Positions 27,952 to 36,560 of a stretch of DNA of 64,000 nt are shown piece by piece (within the stretch, counting starts at the first letter, position 1; each line of letters starts with the position of its first letter). A program made the position numbers and the translations under genes. The stretch comes from JAWQFO01 sp033436665 (lineage in GTDB: Bacteria > Pseudomonadota > Alphaproteobacteria > Rhodobacterales > Rhodobacteraceae), in the NCBI RefSeq assembly GCF_033436665.1, contig NZ_JAWQFO010000001.1:744001-808000 (forward strand). Direction: 5' to 3'. Below the pieces are notes generated by a model, which was given only the letters and a program-made list of their open reading frames with translations, made no database searches and was not told the DNA's origin.

Positions 27952-30900
27952 TCTGCTTTTCGCCTTCCTTGTCGTAGAAGACCGCATCGACGATCTTCGC
28001 GGTGTAGGTCTTGCCGTCGGTGCCGGGAAACTCCAGTTCCTCGCCCATCCGGTCCGGCCCGTTCAGCACCAGCCCCATCGCGATGCCCCGGCCCAGCGTC
28101 GGCGAGTGATAGGTCGAGGTCACGCGGCCCTGCACGCGGCGCTGGCCGTTCTCGTTCTCGCCCTCGGCCACGGCGTAGGCGCCATCGGGCAGGACCGACC
28201 CGTCGGTCGTCTCGAGCCCCACCAGCTTCCAGCGCGCGGGATCGGTCATGTGCGTGCGCTCCTGCGCGCGCTTACCGATGAAATCATCCTTCTTCTTCGA
28301 AATCGCCCAGTTCAGCCCGAGATCCTGCGGGATCACCGTGCCGTCGGTCTCGTCGCCGATCATGATGAAGCCTTTCTCTGCGCGCAGGATGTGCAGGCAC
28401 TCGGTGCCGTAGGGCATGACCCCGAGATCGTTGCCCGCCACCAGCAGCGCATCCCACAGCGCCTGCCCGCGTCCGGCATCCACGGCGATCTCGTAGCTGA
28501 GTTCGCCCGAGAACGAGATGCGGTAGATGCGGACCTTGAAGCCGCCGAGGTCGCCCTCGACCCAGTCCATGAACCCGAGTGCTTCCTTCGAGACGTCAAG
28601 CCCGCCGAGCTTTTCGAGACACTTGCGCGCATTCGGCCCGACAACGACGATTTGGGCATATTGCTCGGTCAGGTTGGCGACGTGGACCTGCAAGTCCCAC
28701 CACTCGGTCTGCAGCCACTCTTCCATGTGCTGATGGATGCGATCGGCGCCGCCGGTGGTGGTGTGGCACAGGAACGTCTGATCATCGAGCCGGGCCACGA
28801 CGCCGTCGTCGATCAGAAAGCCGTTCTCGGAACACATCAGCCCGTAGCGGCACCGGCCCGGTTTGAGCGTGCTCATCATGTTTGTATAGACGAGGTCGAG
28901 AAACTTCGCCGCGTCCGGCCCCTTGACCACGATCTTGCCAAGGGTCGAGGCGTCGAGCAGGCCGAGCGTGTTGCGCGTGTTCTTCACCTCGCGCGCGACC
29001 GCTTCCTCGACGCTCTCACCGTCGCGCAGGAAGCAGTAAGGCCGGCGCCACTGGCCGACCGGTTCCCAATGCGCGCCATGCGCTTCGTGCCAGTCGTGCA
29101 TCGGCGTGCGCCGGATCGGCTGGAACACCTCGCCGCGCGCCTCTCCGGCGATCGAGCCCATCGAGATCGGCGTGTAGGGCGGACGGAAGGTCGTGGTGCC
29201 GACCTGCGGGATCGGCGTGTCGAGCGCATGCGCAAGCGTGGCGAGCCCATTGATGTTGCTCAGCTTTCCCTGGTCAGTGGCCATCCCGAGCGTGGTATAG
29301 CGCTTGGCATGCTCGACGCTCTGGAAGCCCTCCTGGGCGGCCAACCGCACGTCCGAGACCTTGACGTCGTTCTGATAGTCGAGCCAGGCCTTCTCGCGCA
29401 GCTTGGCCCCGGCGCCCTGCGGCATCAGCCAGACCGGCATCATCGGAGCCGCATCGTCGGTCTCGCCAACCGGGCAATCTGTCAGCTTGACGTCGAAGCC
29501 CGCCGCCGAGACCGCCATCTTCCCGGCCTGGTCGGCGTCGCCCAGCACATCCACAAGGCGCATCGCCCCGCTCGCCGCACCGGCGGCGGTCACGAACCCC
29601 TCGCCGTCGGCGCCGCGTGGCGGGCGGTCGGGGTCGGGTTTGAAGCAGGCATGTTCGGTGTCCCAGACCAGCTTGCCCCCGCAATGCGACCAGAGATGCA
29701 CGACCGGCGACCAGCCGCCTGACATGGCGACCGCGTCGCAGGCGACCTCCTCGAGCACCGCGCCCTCGCCCGATTGCGAGCAGACCTCGATGCCGGTGAC
29801 GCGTTTGCCGCCGATGACCCGGGCGATCCCGTGGCCCAAGAGCACGCGAATGCCGAGCGCCTTGGCGCGCGCCATCGCCGGGCTGTCCTCGGCGGTGACG
29901 CGGGCGTCGAGGATCAGCGGCACGACCAGCCCGGCCTCCTTCAGCGCGAAGGCGGTCTTGTAGGCGTTGTCGTTGTTGGTGACGATCACCGTGCGGTCGC
30001 CGACCGAGACGCCGTAGTTCACCACGTAGTCCCGCATCGCCGAAGCCAGCATGACGCCGGGGATGTCGTTGCCGGCAAAGGCCAGCGGACGTTCGATCGC
30101 CCCGGTCGCGGTGATCACGTGTTTCGCGCGGATGCGCCAGAGGCGGTGGCGCGGTCCCGGACGGTCCGGCGCGTGATCGGACAGCTGCTCGTAGCCCAGC
30201 ACGTAGCCGTGATCGTAGACGCCGGCGCCCGTCATCCGGTTGCGCAGCGTGACGTTCTCCATCTCGCGCAGTTCGGCGACCGTTCGGGTCACGAAATCGG
30301 CAACCGGTTCGCCGTCGACCGTCCCGCCGTCGACCGGCGCGCGCCCGCCCCAATGCGGAGTCTGCTCCATCAGGATCACCCGCGCACCCGACAGCGCCGC
30401 GGCTTTCGCCGCCTGCAGCCCGGCGACGCCGCCGCCGATCACGGCCACGTCGCAGAAGGCGTGGAAGTGTTCGTAGGTGTCTGCGTCGCGGGCCTTGGGC
30501 GCCTTGCCGAGCCCCGCGGACTGCCGGATGAACGGCTCGTAGACGTGTTTCCAGAAGGCGCGCGGATACATGAACATCTTGTAGTAGAAACCCGCGGGCA
30601 GGAACCGCGCCAGCGCCGTGTTGACGGCCCCGAGATCGAAGTCGAGGCTGGGCCAGTGGTTCTGGCTTTCCGCGGCGAGCCCGTCGAAAAGCTCGGTCGT
30701 CGTGGCGCGCTGGTTGGGCTCGAACTTGCCTTCCGCACCGAGGTTGACCAGTGCGTTCGGTTCCTCGGCGCCGCTGGCGACGACGCCGCGCGGACGGTGG
30801 TACTTGAAGCTGCGCCCCATCAGAATCTGGTCGTTGGCCAGCAGCGCGGAGGCGAGCGTGTCGCCTTCATAGCCGCGCAGGCGCTTGCCGTTGAAGCGGA

Positions 30901-30958
30901 ATTCGAGCGCACGGTCGCGGTTCAGAAGCCGCCCGCCGGTGGCCAGTCTGGTGCTCAT
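27944..30958 (-). CDS. soxA: Sarcosine oxidase alpha subunit
   Basis: The large, 1004-residue catalytic-complex subunit. Residues about 17-100 form the ferredoxin-like N-terminal domain (FRFNGKRLRGYEGDTL) without iron-sulfur cysteines. A dinucleotide-binding motif VIGGGVAG (about residues 173-180) begins the NAD/FAD region, and the C-terminal 400 residues are a GcvT-type tetrahydrofolate domain that accepts the methyl carbon. In the enzyme, alpha binds NAD and THF while beta carries the FAD and covalent FMN. It lies between soxD and soxG; the gap to soxD is 76 nt. ATG at 30958 begins MSTRLATGGRLLNRDRAL, in the usual position. Confidence 0.95.
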   Translation of the reverse strand: MSTRLATGGRLLNRDRALEFRFNGKRLRGYEGDTLASALLANDQILMGRSFKYHRPRGVVASGAEEPNALVNLGAEGKFEPNQRATTTELFDGLAAESQNHWPSLDFDLGAVNTALARFLPAGFYYKMFMYPRAFWKHVYEPFIRQSAGLGKAPKARDADTYEHFHAFCDVAVIGGGVAGLQAAKAAALSGARVILMEQTPHWGGRAPVDGGTVDGEPVADFVTRTVAELREMENVTLRNRMTGAGVYDHGYVLGYEQLSDHAPDRPGPRHRLWRIRAKHVITATGAIERPLAFAGNDIPGVMLASAMRDYVVNYGVSVGDRTVIVTNNDNAYKTAFALKEAGLVVPLILDARVTAEDSPAMARAKALGIRVLLGHGIARVIGGKRVTGIEVCSQSGEGAVLEEVACDAVAMSGGWSPVVHLWSHCGGKLVWDTEHACFKPDPDRPPRGADGEGFVTAAGAASGAMRLVDVLGDADQAGKMAVSAAGFDVKLTDCPVGETDDAAPMMPVWLMPQGAGAKLREKAWLDYQNDVKVSDVRLAAQEGFQSVEHAKRYTTLGMATDQGKLSNINGLATLAHALDTPIPQVGTTTFRPPYTPISMGSIAGEARGEVFQPIRRTPMHDWHEAHGAHWEPVGQWRRPYCFLRDGESVEEAVAREVKNTRNTLGLLDASTLGKIVVKGPDAAKFLDLVYTNMMSTLKPGRCRYGLMCSENGFLIDDGVVARLDDQTFLCHTTTGGADRIHQHMEEWLQTEWWDLQVHVANLTEQYAQIVVVGPNARKCLEKLGGLDVSKEALGFMDWVEGDLGGFKVRIYRISFSGELSYEIAVDAGRGQALWDALLVAGNDLGVMPYGTECLHILRAEKGFIMIGDETDGTVIPQDLGLNWAISKKKDDFIGKRAQERTHMTDPARWKLVGLETTDGSVLPDGAYAVAEGENENGQRRVQGRVTSTYHSPTLGRGIAMGLVLNGPDRMGEELEFPGTDGKTYTAKIVDAVFYDKEGEKQNV

Positions 30959-31034
30959 CTGCGGACCTCGTCGCGGTTGGAGATGCCGGAGCCTCCGGCG
31001 GGGATATTTGTGAACCAGAGAGCAAAGGCGCGCA

Positions 31035-31364
31035 TCACGGCAGGTCTCTCCATGTCCAGTCGGGGCGTTTTTCGCGGATCCTGTCGCGCAAGTCCTGCGG
31101 CGGCTCCGAGGTCTGGGCGGAATAGGTGCCGAAGACCTCGAGGGTCATCGTATCGCGCGCGGCATGGAACCACTTTCCGCACCCGTAGATGTGGCGCCAG
31201 CGCTCGAAGTGCAGACCGCGCGGATTTTCGCGCAGGAACAGGTATTGCTCGAAATCGGCGTCCGTGGAGCCGGGGCCGAACCTTTCGAGATGCGCCTCGC
31301 CGCCGGCGTGGAATTCGGTTTCCTCTGCGGTGACACCGCAGACGGGGCAGGTCAGGATCAGCAT
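31035..31364 (-). CDS. soxD: Sarcosine oxidase delta subunit
   Basis: 109 residues. It carries the structural zinc site of this subunit: C6 and C9 (CPVC), then H58 and C62 (RHIYGCGKWF). The delta chain bridges alpha and beta in the heterotetramer. ATG at 31364 (MLILTCPVCG) is chosen because it places the first CxxC at the family position; an upstream in-frame start at 31391 adds nine non-conserved residues. It is separated from soxB by a small membrane-protein gene, whereas most soxBDAG clusters have beta and delta adjacent. Confidence 0.93.
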   Translation of the reverse strand: MLILTCPVCGVTAEETEFHAGGEAHLERFGPGSTDADFEQYLFLRENPRGLHFERWRHIYGCGKWFHAARDTMTLEVFGTYSAQTSEPPQDLRDRIREKRPDWTWRDLP

Positions 31365-31451
31365 GGGTCGGAACCTCGCAGCGCTACGCAAGACGCAAAC
31401 AGGCCGGCGCCGCGTACGGCACCGGCCCGAGAAGCGGTCAAGTCGGTCGGG

Positions 31452-31667
31452 TTATTCGGACACGGCTTCGGCCGCGCTTTCCAGCGGCGTGTCGGTGCCT
31501 TCGATACTGATGTTGATGTCCTCGCCACCTCCTTGCGCGAGGTCACCGTTGCCGAAGACCACCCATGCGAGCACGCCGACGACAACGACGAGGATGCCGA
31601 CGACGAAGGCAAGCATGCTGGAGCTGCCGCTCGACGTGGTGGTCGTGTGATTGGTCTGGTCTGCCAT
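31452..31667 (-). CDS. 71-residue single-helix membrane protein inside the sox operon
   Basis: A short gene between soxB and soxD. The protein has a polar Thr/Ser-rich head, one strong transmembrane helix (about residues 18-39, valine/leucine-rich) and an acidic tail. No family is recognised. It is in the operon direction, and an AAGGAACG ribosome site lies just before ATG at 31667. Because sarcosine oxidase is soluble, a membrane protein in the same transcript is unexpected. It may be a transport or anchor accessory, or an unrelated small gene inserted in the operon. Confidence 0.6.
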   Translation of the reverse strand: MADQTNHTTTTSSGSSSMLAFVVGILVVVVGVLAWVVFGNGDLAQGGGEDINISIEGTDTPLESAAEAVSE

Positions 31668-31794
31668 GGCATCGTTCCTTCTGTCTTGTTATTCGACAGG
31701 GAAACGACACACATCGCGCCAAAGTTCCGGTGGCGCCGCTGCGCCGCAGCGCAAAAAGCTGCTGGGCCAACGCCTGCATCCGAGCGGAAAACTA

Positions 31795-33039
31795 TCAATG
31801 GGCCACCCCGGCGGCGACGGATTCGTCGATGAAGCGGCCCTCGCGGAAGCGCTCGAGCCCGAAGGCGTCGGTGAGCGGCGCGCGGCCCTTTGCCATCAGC
31901 TCGGCCATCGCCCAACCGGAGCCCGGGGTCGCCTTGAAGCCCCCCGTGCCCCAGCCGCAGTTGACGAAGACGTTCTCCACGGGCGTCTTCGACAGGATCG
32001 GCGAGCGGTCGCCGGTCACGTCGACGATCCCACCCCATTGCCGCAGCATCTTGAGGCGCGACACCATCGGGAAGGTCTCGACCAGCGCACGCACGGTTTC
32101 CTCGATATGGTGGAAGGCGCCGCGCTGGGTGTAGTTGTTGTAACCGTCGGTGCCGCCGCCGATGACCATTTCGCCCTTGTCGGACTGGCTCATGTAACCA
32201 TGCACGGTGTTGGCCATCACGACCACGTCCATGCAAGGCTTAATCGGCTCGCTGACCAGAGCCTGCAGGGCGACGCTTTCGATCGGCAGCCGGAAGCCGG
32301 CCATGCGCGCGACGACGCCGGAGTTGCCCGCCACGACGATGCCAAGCTTGTCGCAGTCGATCTCGCCCCTGGCCGTGCTGACGCCGCGGACCTTGCCGCC
32401 TTCTGTGCGGATGCCGGTGACCTCGCATTGCTGGATCACGTCCATGCCCATGTCGGAACAGGCGCGCGCATAGCCCCAGGCCACGGCATCGTGACGCGCG
32501 GTGCCGCCGCGGGCCTGCCAGAGACCGCCCAGCACCGGGTAACGCGGCCCGTCGATGTTGATGATCGGCACCAGTTCCTTGACGCGGTCCGGCCCGATGT
32601 ACTCGGTCTTCACGCCCTGCAGCGCGTTGGCGTGCGCCGTGCGCTTGTATCCGCGGACCTCGTGCTCGGTCTGGGCCAGCATGATCACGCCACGCGGGCT
32701 GAACATCACGTTGTAGTTCAGGTCCTGGCTCATCGTCTCGTAGAGGCTGCGGGCCTTCTCGTAGAGGGCCGCGGACGGGTCCTGCAGGTAGTTCGAGCGG
32801 ATGATCGTGGTGTTCCGCCCGGTGTTGCCGCCGCCGAGCCAACCTTTCTCGATGATCGCCACATTGCGGATGCCGAACCGCTTGCCGAGGTAGTAGGCCG
32901 TGGCCAGCCCGTGTCCGCCGGCGCCGATGATGACGACGTCGTATTTCTTTTTCGGTTCCGGGTTGCGCCAGGCACGCTCCCAGCCGGTGTGATGGCGCAG
33001 GGCCTCGCGGGCGACGGCAAAGACGGAATAGCGTTTCAT
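31795..33039 (-). CDS. soxB: Sarcosine oxidase beta subunit
   Basis: The 414-residue FAD/FMN subunit that oxidises sarcosine. It begins MKRYSVFAVAREALRHHTGW; a dinucleotide motif VIIGAGGHGLATAYYLG sits at about residues 36-52. The GGTARHDAVAWGY segment places H183 at the position of the covalent FMN ligand in this family. ATG at 33039 is chosen over an upstream frame (33207) because family members start at MKRYS. It heads the minus-strand order soxB, small membrane gene, soxD, soxA, soxG. The product glycine and one-carbon units feed folate metabolism, as do metF and ygfZ in this window. Confidence 0.94.
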   Translation of the reverse strand: MKRYSVFAVAREALRHHTGWERAWRNPEPKKKYDVVIIGAGGHGLATAYYLGKRFGIRNVAIIEKGWLGGGNTGRNTTIIRSNYLQDPSAALYEKARSLYETMSQDLNYNVMFSPRGVIMLAQTEHEVRGYKRTAHANALQGVKTEYIGPDRVKELVPIINIDGPRYPVLGGLWQARGGTARHDAVAWGYARACSDMGMDVIQQCEVTGIRTEGGKVRGVSTARGEIDCDKLGIVVAGNSGVVARMAGFRLPIESVALQALVSEPIKPCMDVVVMANTVHGYMSQSDKGEMVIGGGTDGYNNYTQRGAFHHIEETVRALVETFPMVSRLKMLRQWGGIVDVTGDRSPILSKTPVENVFVNCGWGTGGFKATPGSGWAMAELMAKGRAPLTDAFGLERFREGRFIDESVAAGVAH

Positions 33040-33251
33040 GGTCGGCACACCCTCAACTCGTCCGGCGGACCGGCTGGCCCCCTTTTGCGCCAGCCAGCGG
33101 AAAACACCTGACCCGGCGCGGCATTTCCTAACAGCTTTGCGACACGCTCCGCAATTCCGCGCGACGGCGCCGGGCAGCGGCGAAATGACCCTTTTGCCCG
33201 GCGGCATTGGCGGTTACAGGGGAACGGGACCGCATAGACCCCGGGGGGCGC

Positions 33252-34493
33252 ATGGTGTCGTTCTGGATCCTCGCCGGCGGGCTGGCACTTGCCGTGTCCG
33301 CACTTTTGCTTCTCGCCCTGCGCGCGCGCCGGGCGCCGGGAGCGATGCTGCCGGCGGAATACGATCTGCGCGTCTACCGCGACCAGCTGCGCGAGGTCGA
33401 CCGCGATCTGGCCCGCGGGGTGCTGAGCCCGGAGGATGCCGAACGCGTGCGCGCCGAGGTGTCCCGGCGCATCCTCGCCGCGGACACCGCGCTGTCGCGC
33501 GAAGAGGCGCAGACCACCACTTCTGGCAACGGGTGGGTCATCGGCGCCGGGGTCGCGCTGTTGCTCGTCGGCGGCAGCCTGGGGCTTTACGCGGTGCTGG
33601 GCGCACCGGGTTACGGCGACCTGGCGCTCGAGGATCGCAAACGGATGGCCGAGGCCTTCCGCGACGACCGGCCGTCCCAGGCGGAAGCCGAGGCCAGCCT
33701 GCCACCCTTCGAGATGCCGCAGGAGGCCGACGCGGACTACCGCGCGCTGGTCGAGCGGTTGCGGGCGACGGTGGCCGAGCGTCCAGATGACCTGCAGGGC
33801 CAGTTGCTGCTGGCACGCAACGAGGCGGGGCTGGGCAATTTCGCCGCCGCCGCGCGGGCGCAGGCCGAAATCCTTCGCATCAAGGGGGACACCGCCGAGG
33901 TACGCGATCTGACCGACCTTGCAGACATGATGGTGCTGGCGGCCGGCGGCTATGTCTCGCCCGAGGCCGAGGTGGTGCTGGGCGACGCGCTGTCGCGTGA
34001 CCCGCAGAACGGCGTTGCGCGCTACTATTCCGGGCTGATGCTGGCGCAGACCGGGCGGCCGGACATGGCCTTCAGGATCTGGGAACGCCTGTTGCGCGAA
34101 GGCCCGGGCGATGCGCCGTGGATCCCGCCGATCCGTGCCCAGATCGAGGACCTGGCCTATCGCGCCGGCGTCCGCTTCAGCCTGCCGGCCGCGTCGGCCG
34201 AACCCTCCGCGCCCCGCGGACCGACGCAGGAGGACATGGACGCCGCGGCGGAGATGTCGCCGCAGGAACGGCTGCAGATGATCGAAGGCATGGTGTCGGG
34301 CCTGTCGGACCGGCTCGCGACCGAGGGCGGTCCGGCGCAGGACTGGGCGCAGTTGGTCACGGCGCTCGGTGTGCTCGGGCGGCGCGAGGAAGCGGCGCGA
34401 ATCTACCAAGAGGCGATCGCCGTCTTCTCCGGGGATCCGTCGGCGGTCGACATGCTGCGCAGCGCCGGACAACAGGCCGGCGTGGCCGAGTGA
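33252..34493 (+). CDS. ccmI: Cytochrome c biogenesis protein CcmI (CycH)
   Basis: 413 residues: two transmembrane helices (about 3-22 and 97-115) separated by a cytosolic loop with a heptad-rich, leucine-zipper-like segment (YDLRVYRDQLREVDRDLARG), and a C-terminal periplasmic TPR domain. CcmI (CycH) guides apocytochrome c to the haem lyase complex in alphaproteobacteria. The domain order and length fit. A GGGGGG ribosome site is 3 nt before ATG at 33252. The gene sits 8 nt upstream of ruvX and diverges from soxB; other ccm genes are not in the window. Confidence 0.88.
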   Translation: MVSFWILAGGLALAVSALLLLALRARRAPGAMLPAEYDLRVYRDQLREVDRDLARGVLSPEDAERVRAEVSRRILAADTALSREEAQTTTSGNGWVIGAGVALLLVGGSLGLYAVLGAPGYGDLALEDRKRMAEAFRDDRPSQAEAEASLPPFEMPQEADADYRALVERLRATVAERPDDLQGQLLLARNEAGLGNFAAAARAQAEILRIKGDTAEVRDLTDLADMMVLAAGGYVSPEAEVVLGDALSRDPQNGVARYYSGLMLAQTGRPDMAFRIWERLLREGPGDAPWIPPIRAQIEDLAYRAGVRFSLPAASAEPSAPRGPTQEDMDAAAEMSPQERLQMIEGMVSGLSDRLATEGGPAQDWAQLVTALGVLGRREEAARIYQEAIAVFSGDPSAVDMLRSAGQQAGVAE

Positions 34494-34500
34494 GGGCCGG

Positions 34501-35007
34501 ATGATCCACGAGGATACGGGCGCATTCCTCGACGCCCTGCCCCCGATGCAGGCGATCGCCGGGCTCGATTTCGGCACCCGGACCATAGGCGTCGCGGTCA
34601 GCGATACGCTGCTCTCGGTGGCAAGCCCGCTCGAGACCATCCGCCGGCGCAAGTTCGGCCAGGATGCCGAGCGGCTCGAGGCCATTCTGGCCGAACGACG
34701 CATCGCCGGGCTGGTCCTGGGCCTGCCGCGCAACATGGACGGCAGCGAGGGGCCGCGGTGCCAGTCGACGCGTGCTTTCGCGCGCAACCTCATGCAGCGC
34801 CCTGCCCTTGCCGGGGTGCCGATCACCTTCTGGGACGAACGGCTGAGCACGGTCGCGGCGGAACGGGCGCTACTCGAGGCGGATACGTCGCGAAAACGTC
34901 GCGCCGAGGTCATCGATCATGTCGCCGCCGCCTATATCCTGCAGGGGGCGCTGGACCGCATCCGCGTGTTGCGTGCGGGCCGGAGCAATACGGAAGGTAC
35001 GGTATGA
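34501..35007 (+). CDS. ruvX: Putative Holliday junction resolvase RuvX (YqgF)
   Basis: 168 residues with the RNase H-like YqgF fold: AIAGLDFGTRTIGVAVSD carries the first catalytic Asp, LVLGLPRNMDGSEG the second motif and TFWDERLSTVAAE the conserved ERLST. YqgF proteins act in processing of 16S rRNA and possibly resolution of DNA junctions. It follows ccmI with 7 nt spacing and overlaps the DUF1289 gene by 4 nt (ATGA), so the three form one transcript. ATG at 34501 adds about 15 residues before the first strand; the later Met at about residue 16 would also be compatible. Confidence 0.92.
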   Translation: MIHEDTGAFLDALPPMQAIAGLDFGTRTIGVAVSDTLLSVASPLETIRRRKFGQDAERLEAILAERRIAGLVLGLPRNMDGSEGPRCQSTRAFARNLMQRPALAGVPITFWDERLSTVAAERALLEADTSRKRRAEVIDHVAAAYILQGALDRIRVLRAGRSNTEGTV

Positions 35008-35234
35008 GTGACGACATCTGGACCCGCAACGAGATTGAAAGCCCCTGCGTGCGCATCTGCGTCATTCATCCCGAGGCGCGGCTCTGCACCGGGTGCCTGC
35101 GCTCGATCGACGAAATCACCGGCTGGTCGAAGATGACGCCCGAGGCGCGGCGCGAGATCATGGCGCAGCTTTCCGAGCGGCAGGGTCTTCTCAGCCGGCG
35201 GCGAGGCGGGCGCGCCGCGCGCCTGGCGCGCTGA
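35004..35234 (+). CDS. DUF1289 small zinc-ribbon-like protein
   Basis: 76 residues with the DUF1289 cysteine pattern: SPCVRICVIHPEARLCTGCLR holds four Cys in the order C-x3-C-x9-C-x2-C, a probable metal or redox site. The tail is Arg/Ala-rich. The start ATG overlaps the ruvX stop (ATGA), so it is translationally coupled. The last 44 nt overlap the end of a convergent membrane-protein gene. Function unknown; family members are short soluble proteins of proteobacteria. Confidence 0.9.
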   Translation: MSDDIWTRNEIESPCVRICVIHPEARLCTGCLRSIDEITGWSKMTPEARREIMAQLSERQGLLSRRRGGRAARLAR

Positions 35235-35526
35235 CCCGGGCCGGCGCGGGCACGGCAGCCGGAGCCGCGGTCACCGCGCGCTTTCCGCCACCCGGCGCAT
35301 CCGGCGCCTCAGCCAGGCCCATGATCGCAATGCCAATCTGGGCGCCGGAAAAAACGATGCCGTTGAAGAACCACAGCAGGAAGGTCGCGAAGACCGGTAT
35401 GTTGCTGGCCGAGACCAGCGACCACAGTCGCACGATATCGAACCAGTAGAGCAACGCCACGAAGACAGCGGCGGCGACGTAGCCGAGCGCCGTGTGGACG
35501 ATGAAAAGGCGGACGATCCGGGGCAT
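35191..35526 (-). CDS. Two-helix membrane protein of unknown function
   Basis: 111 residues with two transmembrane helices (about residues 10-30 and 43-62) and a polar, Ala/Pro-rich basic tail. ATG at 35526 is preceded by a strong GGAGGGAACGAC, which supports this start over one 30 nt upstream. It runs toward the DUF1289 gene and overlaps its 3' end by 44 nt. The overlap region encodes only the low-complexity tails of both proteins. No family recognised. Confidence 0.65.
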   Translation of the reverse strand: MPRIVRLFIVHTALGYVAAAVFVALLYWFDIVRLWSLVSASNIPVFATFLLWFFNGIVFSGAQIGIAIMGLAEAPDAPGGGKRAVTAAPAAVPAPARVSAPGARRARLAAG

Positions 35527-35598
35527 GTCGTTCCCTCCTGGGGTCAAAGATAACAAACCTCGCCCGCGCGCGATACGGGACGATGCGCCGCGCCGCGA

Positions 35599-36471
35599 TC
35601 AGTTCGCCGTGCGGGCCTCGCGGGTCAGCGGGAGCGCCTCCTTGAAAGTGAGCGTGCGATACGGGAACGGGATCTCGATGCCCGCATCGTCCAAGGCGCG
35701 CTTGACGGCCGCCACGACCTGGTCGCGCGAGGCGCGCACCTCGACCGGTTTCGATCCGGTCCACCAGGTGACTTCGAAGTTGATCGAGGACTCCGCGAAC
35801 TCCTGCGCAAAGATCTGTATGGGCTTGTCCTTGGTCACCACGCTGTCGCAACCACGCACCGCCGTCTCGATGACCTCGCGCGAGGCATCCACGTCCTCGC
35901 CGTAGGCAATGCCGCAAATCACGGTCACCCGACGCACGTCGCGGTCGGTGCGGATCGTCACCGGGTTCTTGAACAGCAGCGAATTCGGCACCACGACCAG
36001 CTGGCCGTCGGTCTGGCGGATATGGCTTTCGCGGATCGCGATGTGAGACACCTGCCCTTCGATGCCCTCGCATTCGATGTGATCCCCGATCCGCATCTCC
36101 CGGCGAAAGAGGATCAGGATGCCGGCGAGGAAATTCTCGAACACGTCCTTGAACGCAAAGCCGATAGCCACCGATCCGATCCCGAGGCCGGCCAGGATGC
36201 TCGCCGGCGTCAGGTTCGGGAACACGATCACCGCCGCGATCATCACGCCCAGCACCCAGACGAAGATGTTGAGCAGCAGCGCGAAAAGTTCCTTCAGGCT
36301 GGGCCGCAGCCTGGTCCGATCCAGCGCGCGGCGCAGCACGTAGCGCAGGATCTTGCTGAAGATCCAGGTCACGAAGATGACCGCGAGTGCGACAGCGATC
36401 TGGGGCAGCAGGGCGACGGCATCGCGCGCCATCGACATCAGCTGGTTCGTCAGAATTTCGACCGGTTCCAC
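35599..36471 (-). CDS. MscS-family mechanosensitive channel
   Basis: 290 residues with about three N-terminal transmembrane helices and a C-terminal beta/alpha domain, the small MscS architecture. The pore-lining helix is the Gly/Ala-rich stretch ASILAGLGIGSVAIGFAFKDVFENFLAG, followed by IGDHIECEGIEGQVSHI, the typical start of the beta domain. These channels open on membrane tension to relieve osmotic downshift. ATG at 36471 begins MEPVEILTNQL. It is separated from metR (same strand, upstream) by about 90 nt. Confidence 0.93.
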   Translation of the reverse strand: MEPVEILTNQLMSMARDAVALLPQIAVALAVIFVTWIFSKILRYVLRRALDRTRLRPSLKELFALLLNIFVWVLGVMIAAVIVFPNLTPASILAGLGIGSVAIGFAFKDVFENFLAGILILFRREMRIGDHIECEGIEGQVSHIAIRESHIRQTDGQLVVVPNSLLFKNPVTIRTDRDVRRVTVICGIAYGEDVDASREVIETAVRGCDSVVTKDKPIQIFAQEFAESSINFEVTWWTGSKPVEVRASRDQVVAAVKRALDDAGIEIPFPYRTLTFKEALPLTREARTAN

Positions 36472-36560
36472 TTGTTACGCCTCCGACACGGCCGACAGGG
36501 CCGTTGCGAAGGAAAGCTAGTCCGCGCGGGCCACCGGTCGACCTGCGAAGCCGCGGCGCG

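Noticed and set aside
27752..31333. Two plus-strand frames (656 and 519 codons) over the sox genes
   Set aside because: Both are antisense to sarcosine oxidase subunits with conserved motifs.
33040..33251. A possible glycine riboswitch upstream of soxB
   Set aside because: I looked on the minus strand for the conserved glycine-aptamer segments and did not find them.
33036..34913. A 625-codon minus-strand frame across ccmI and ruvX
   Set aside because: The plus-strand genes have intact family motifs. The frame is a compositional shadow with no good ribosome site or motif.
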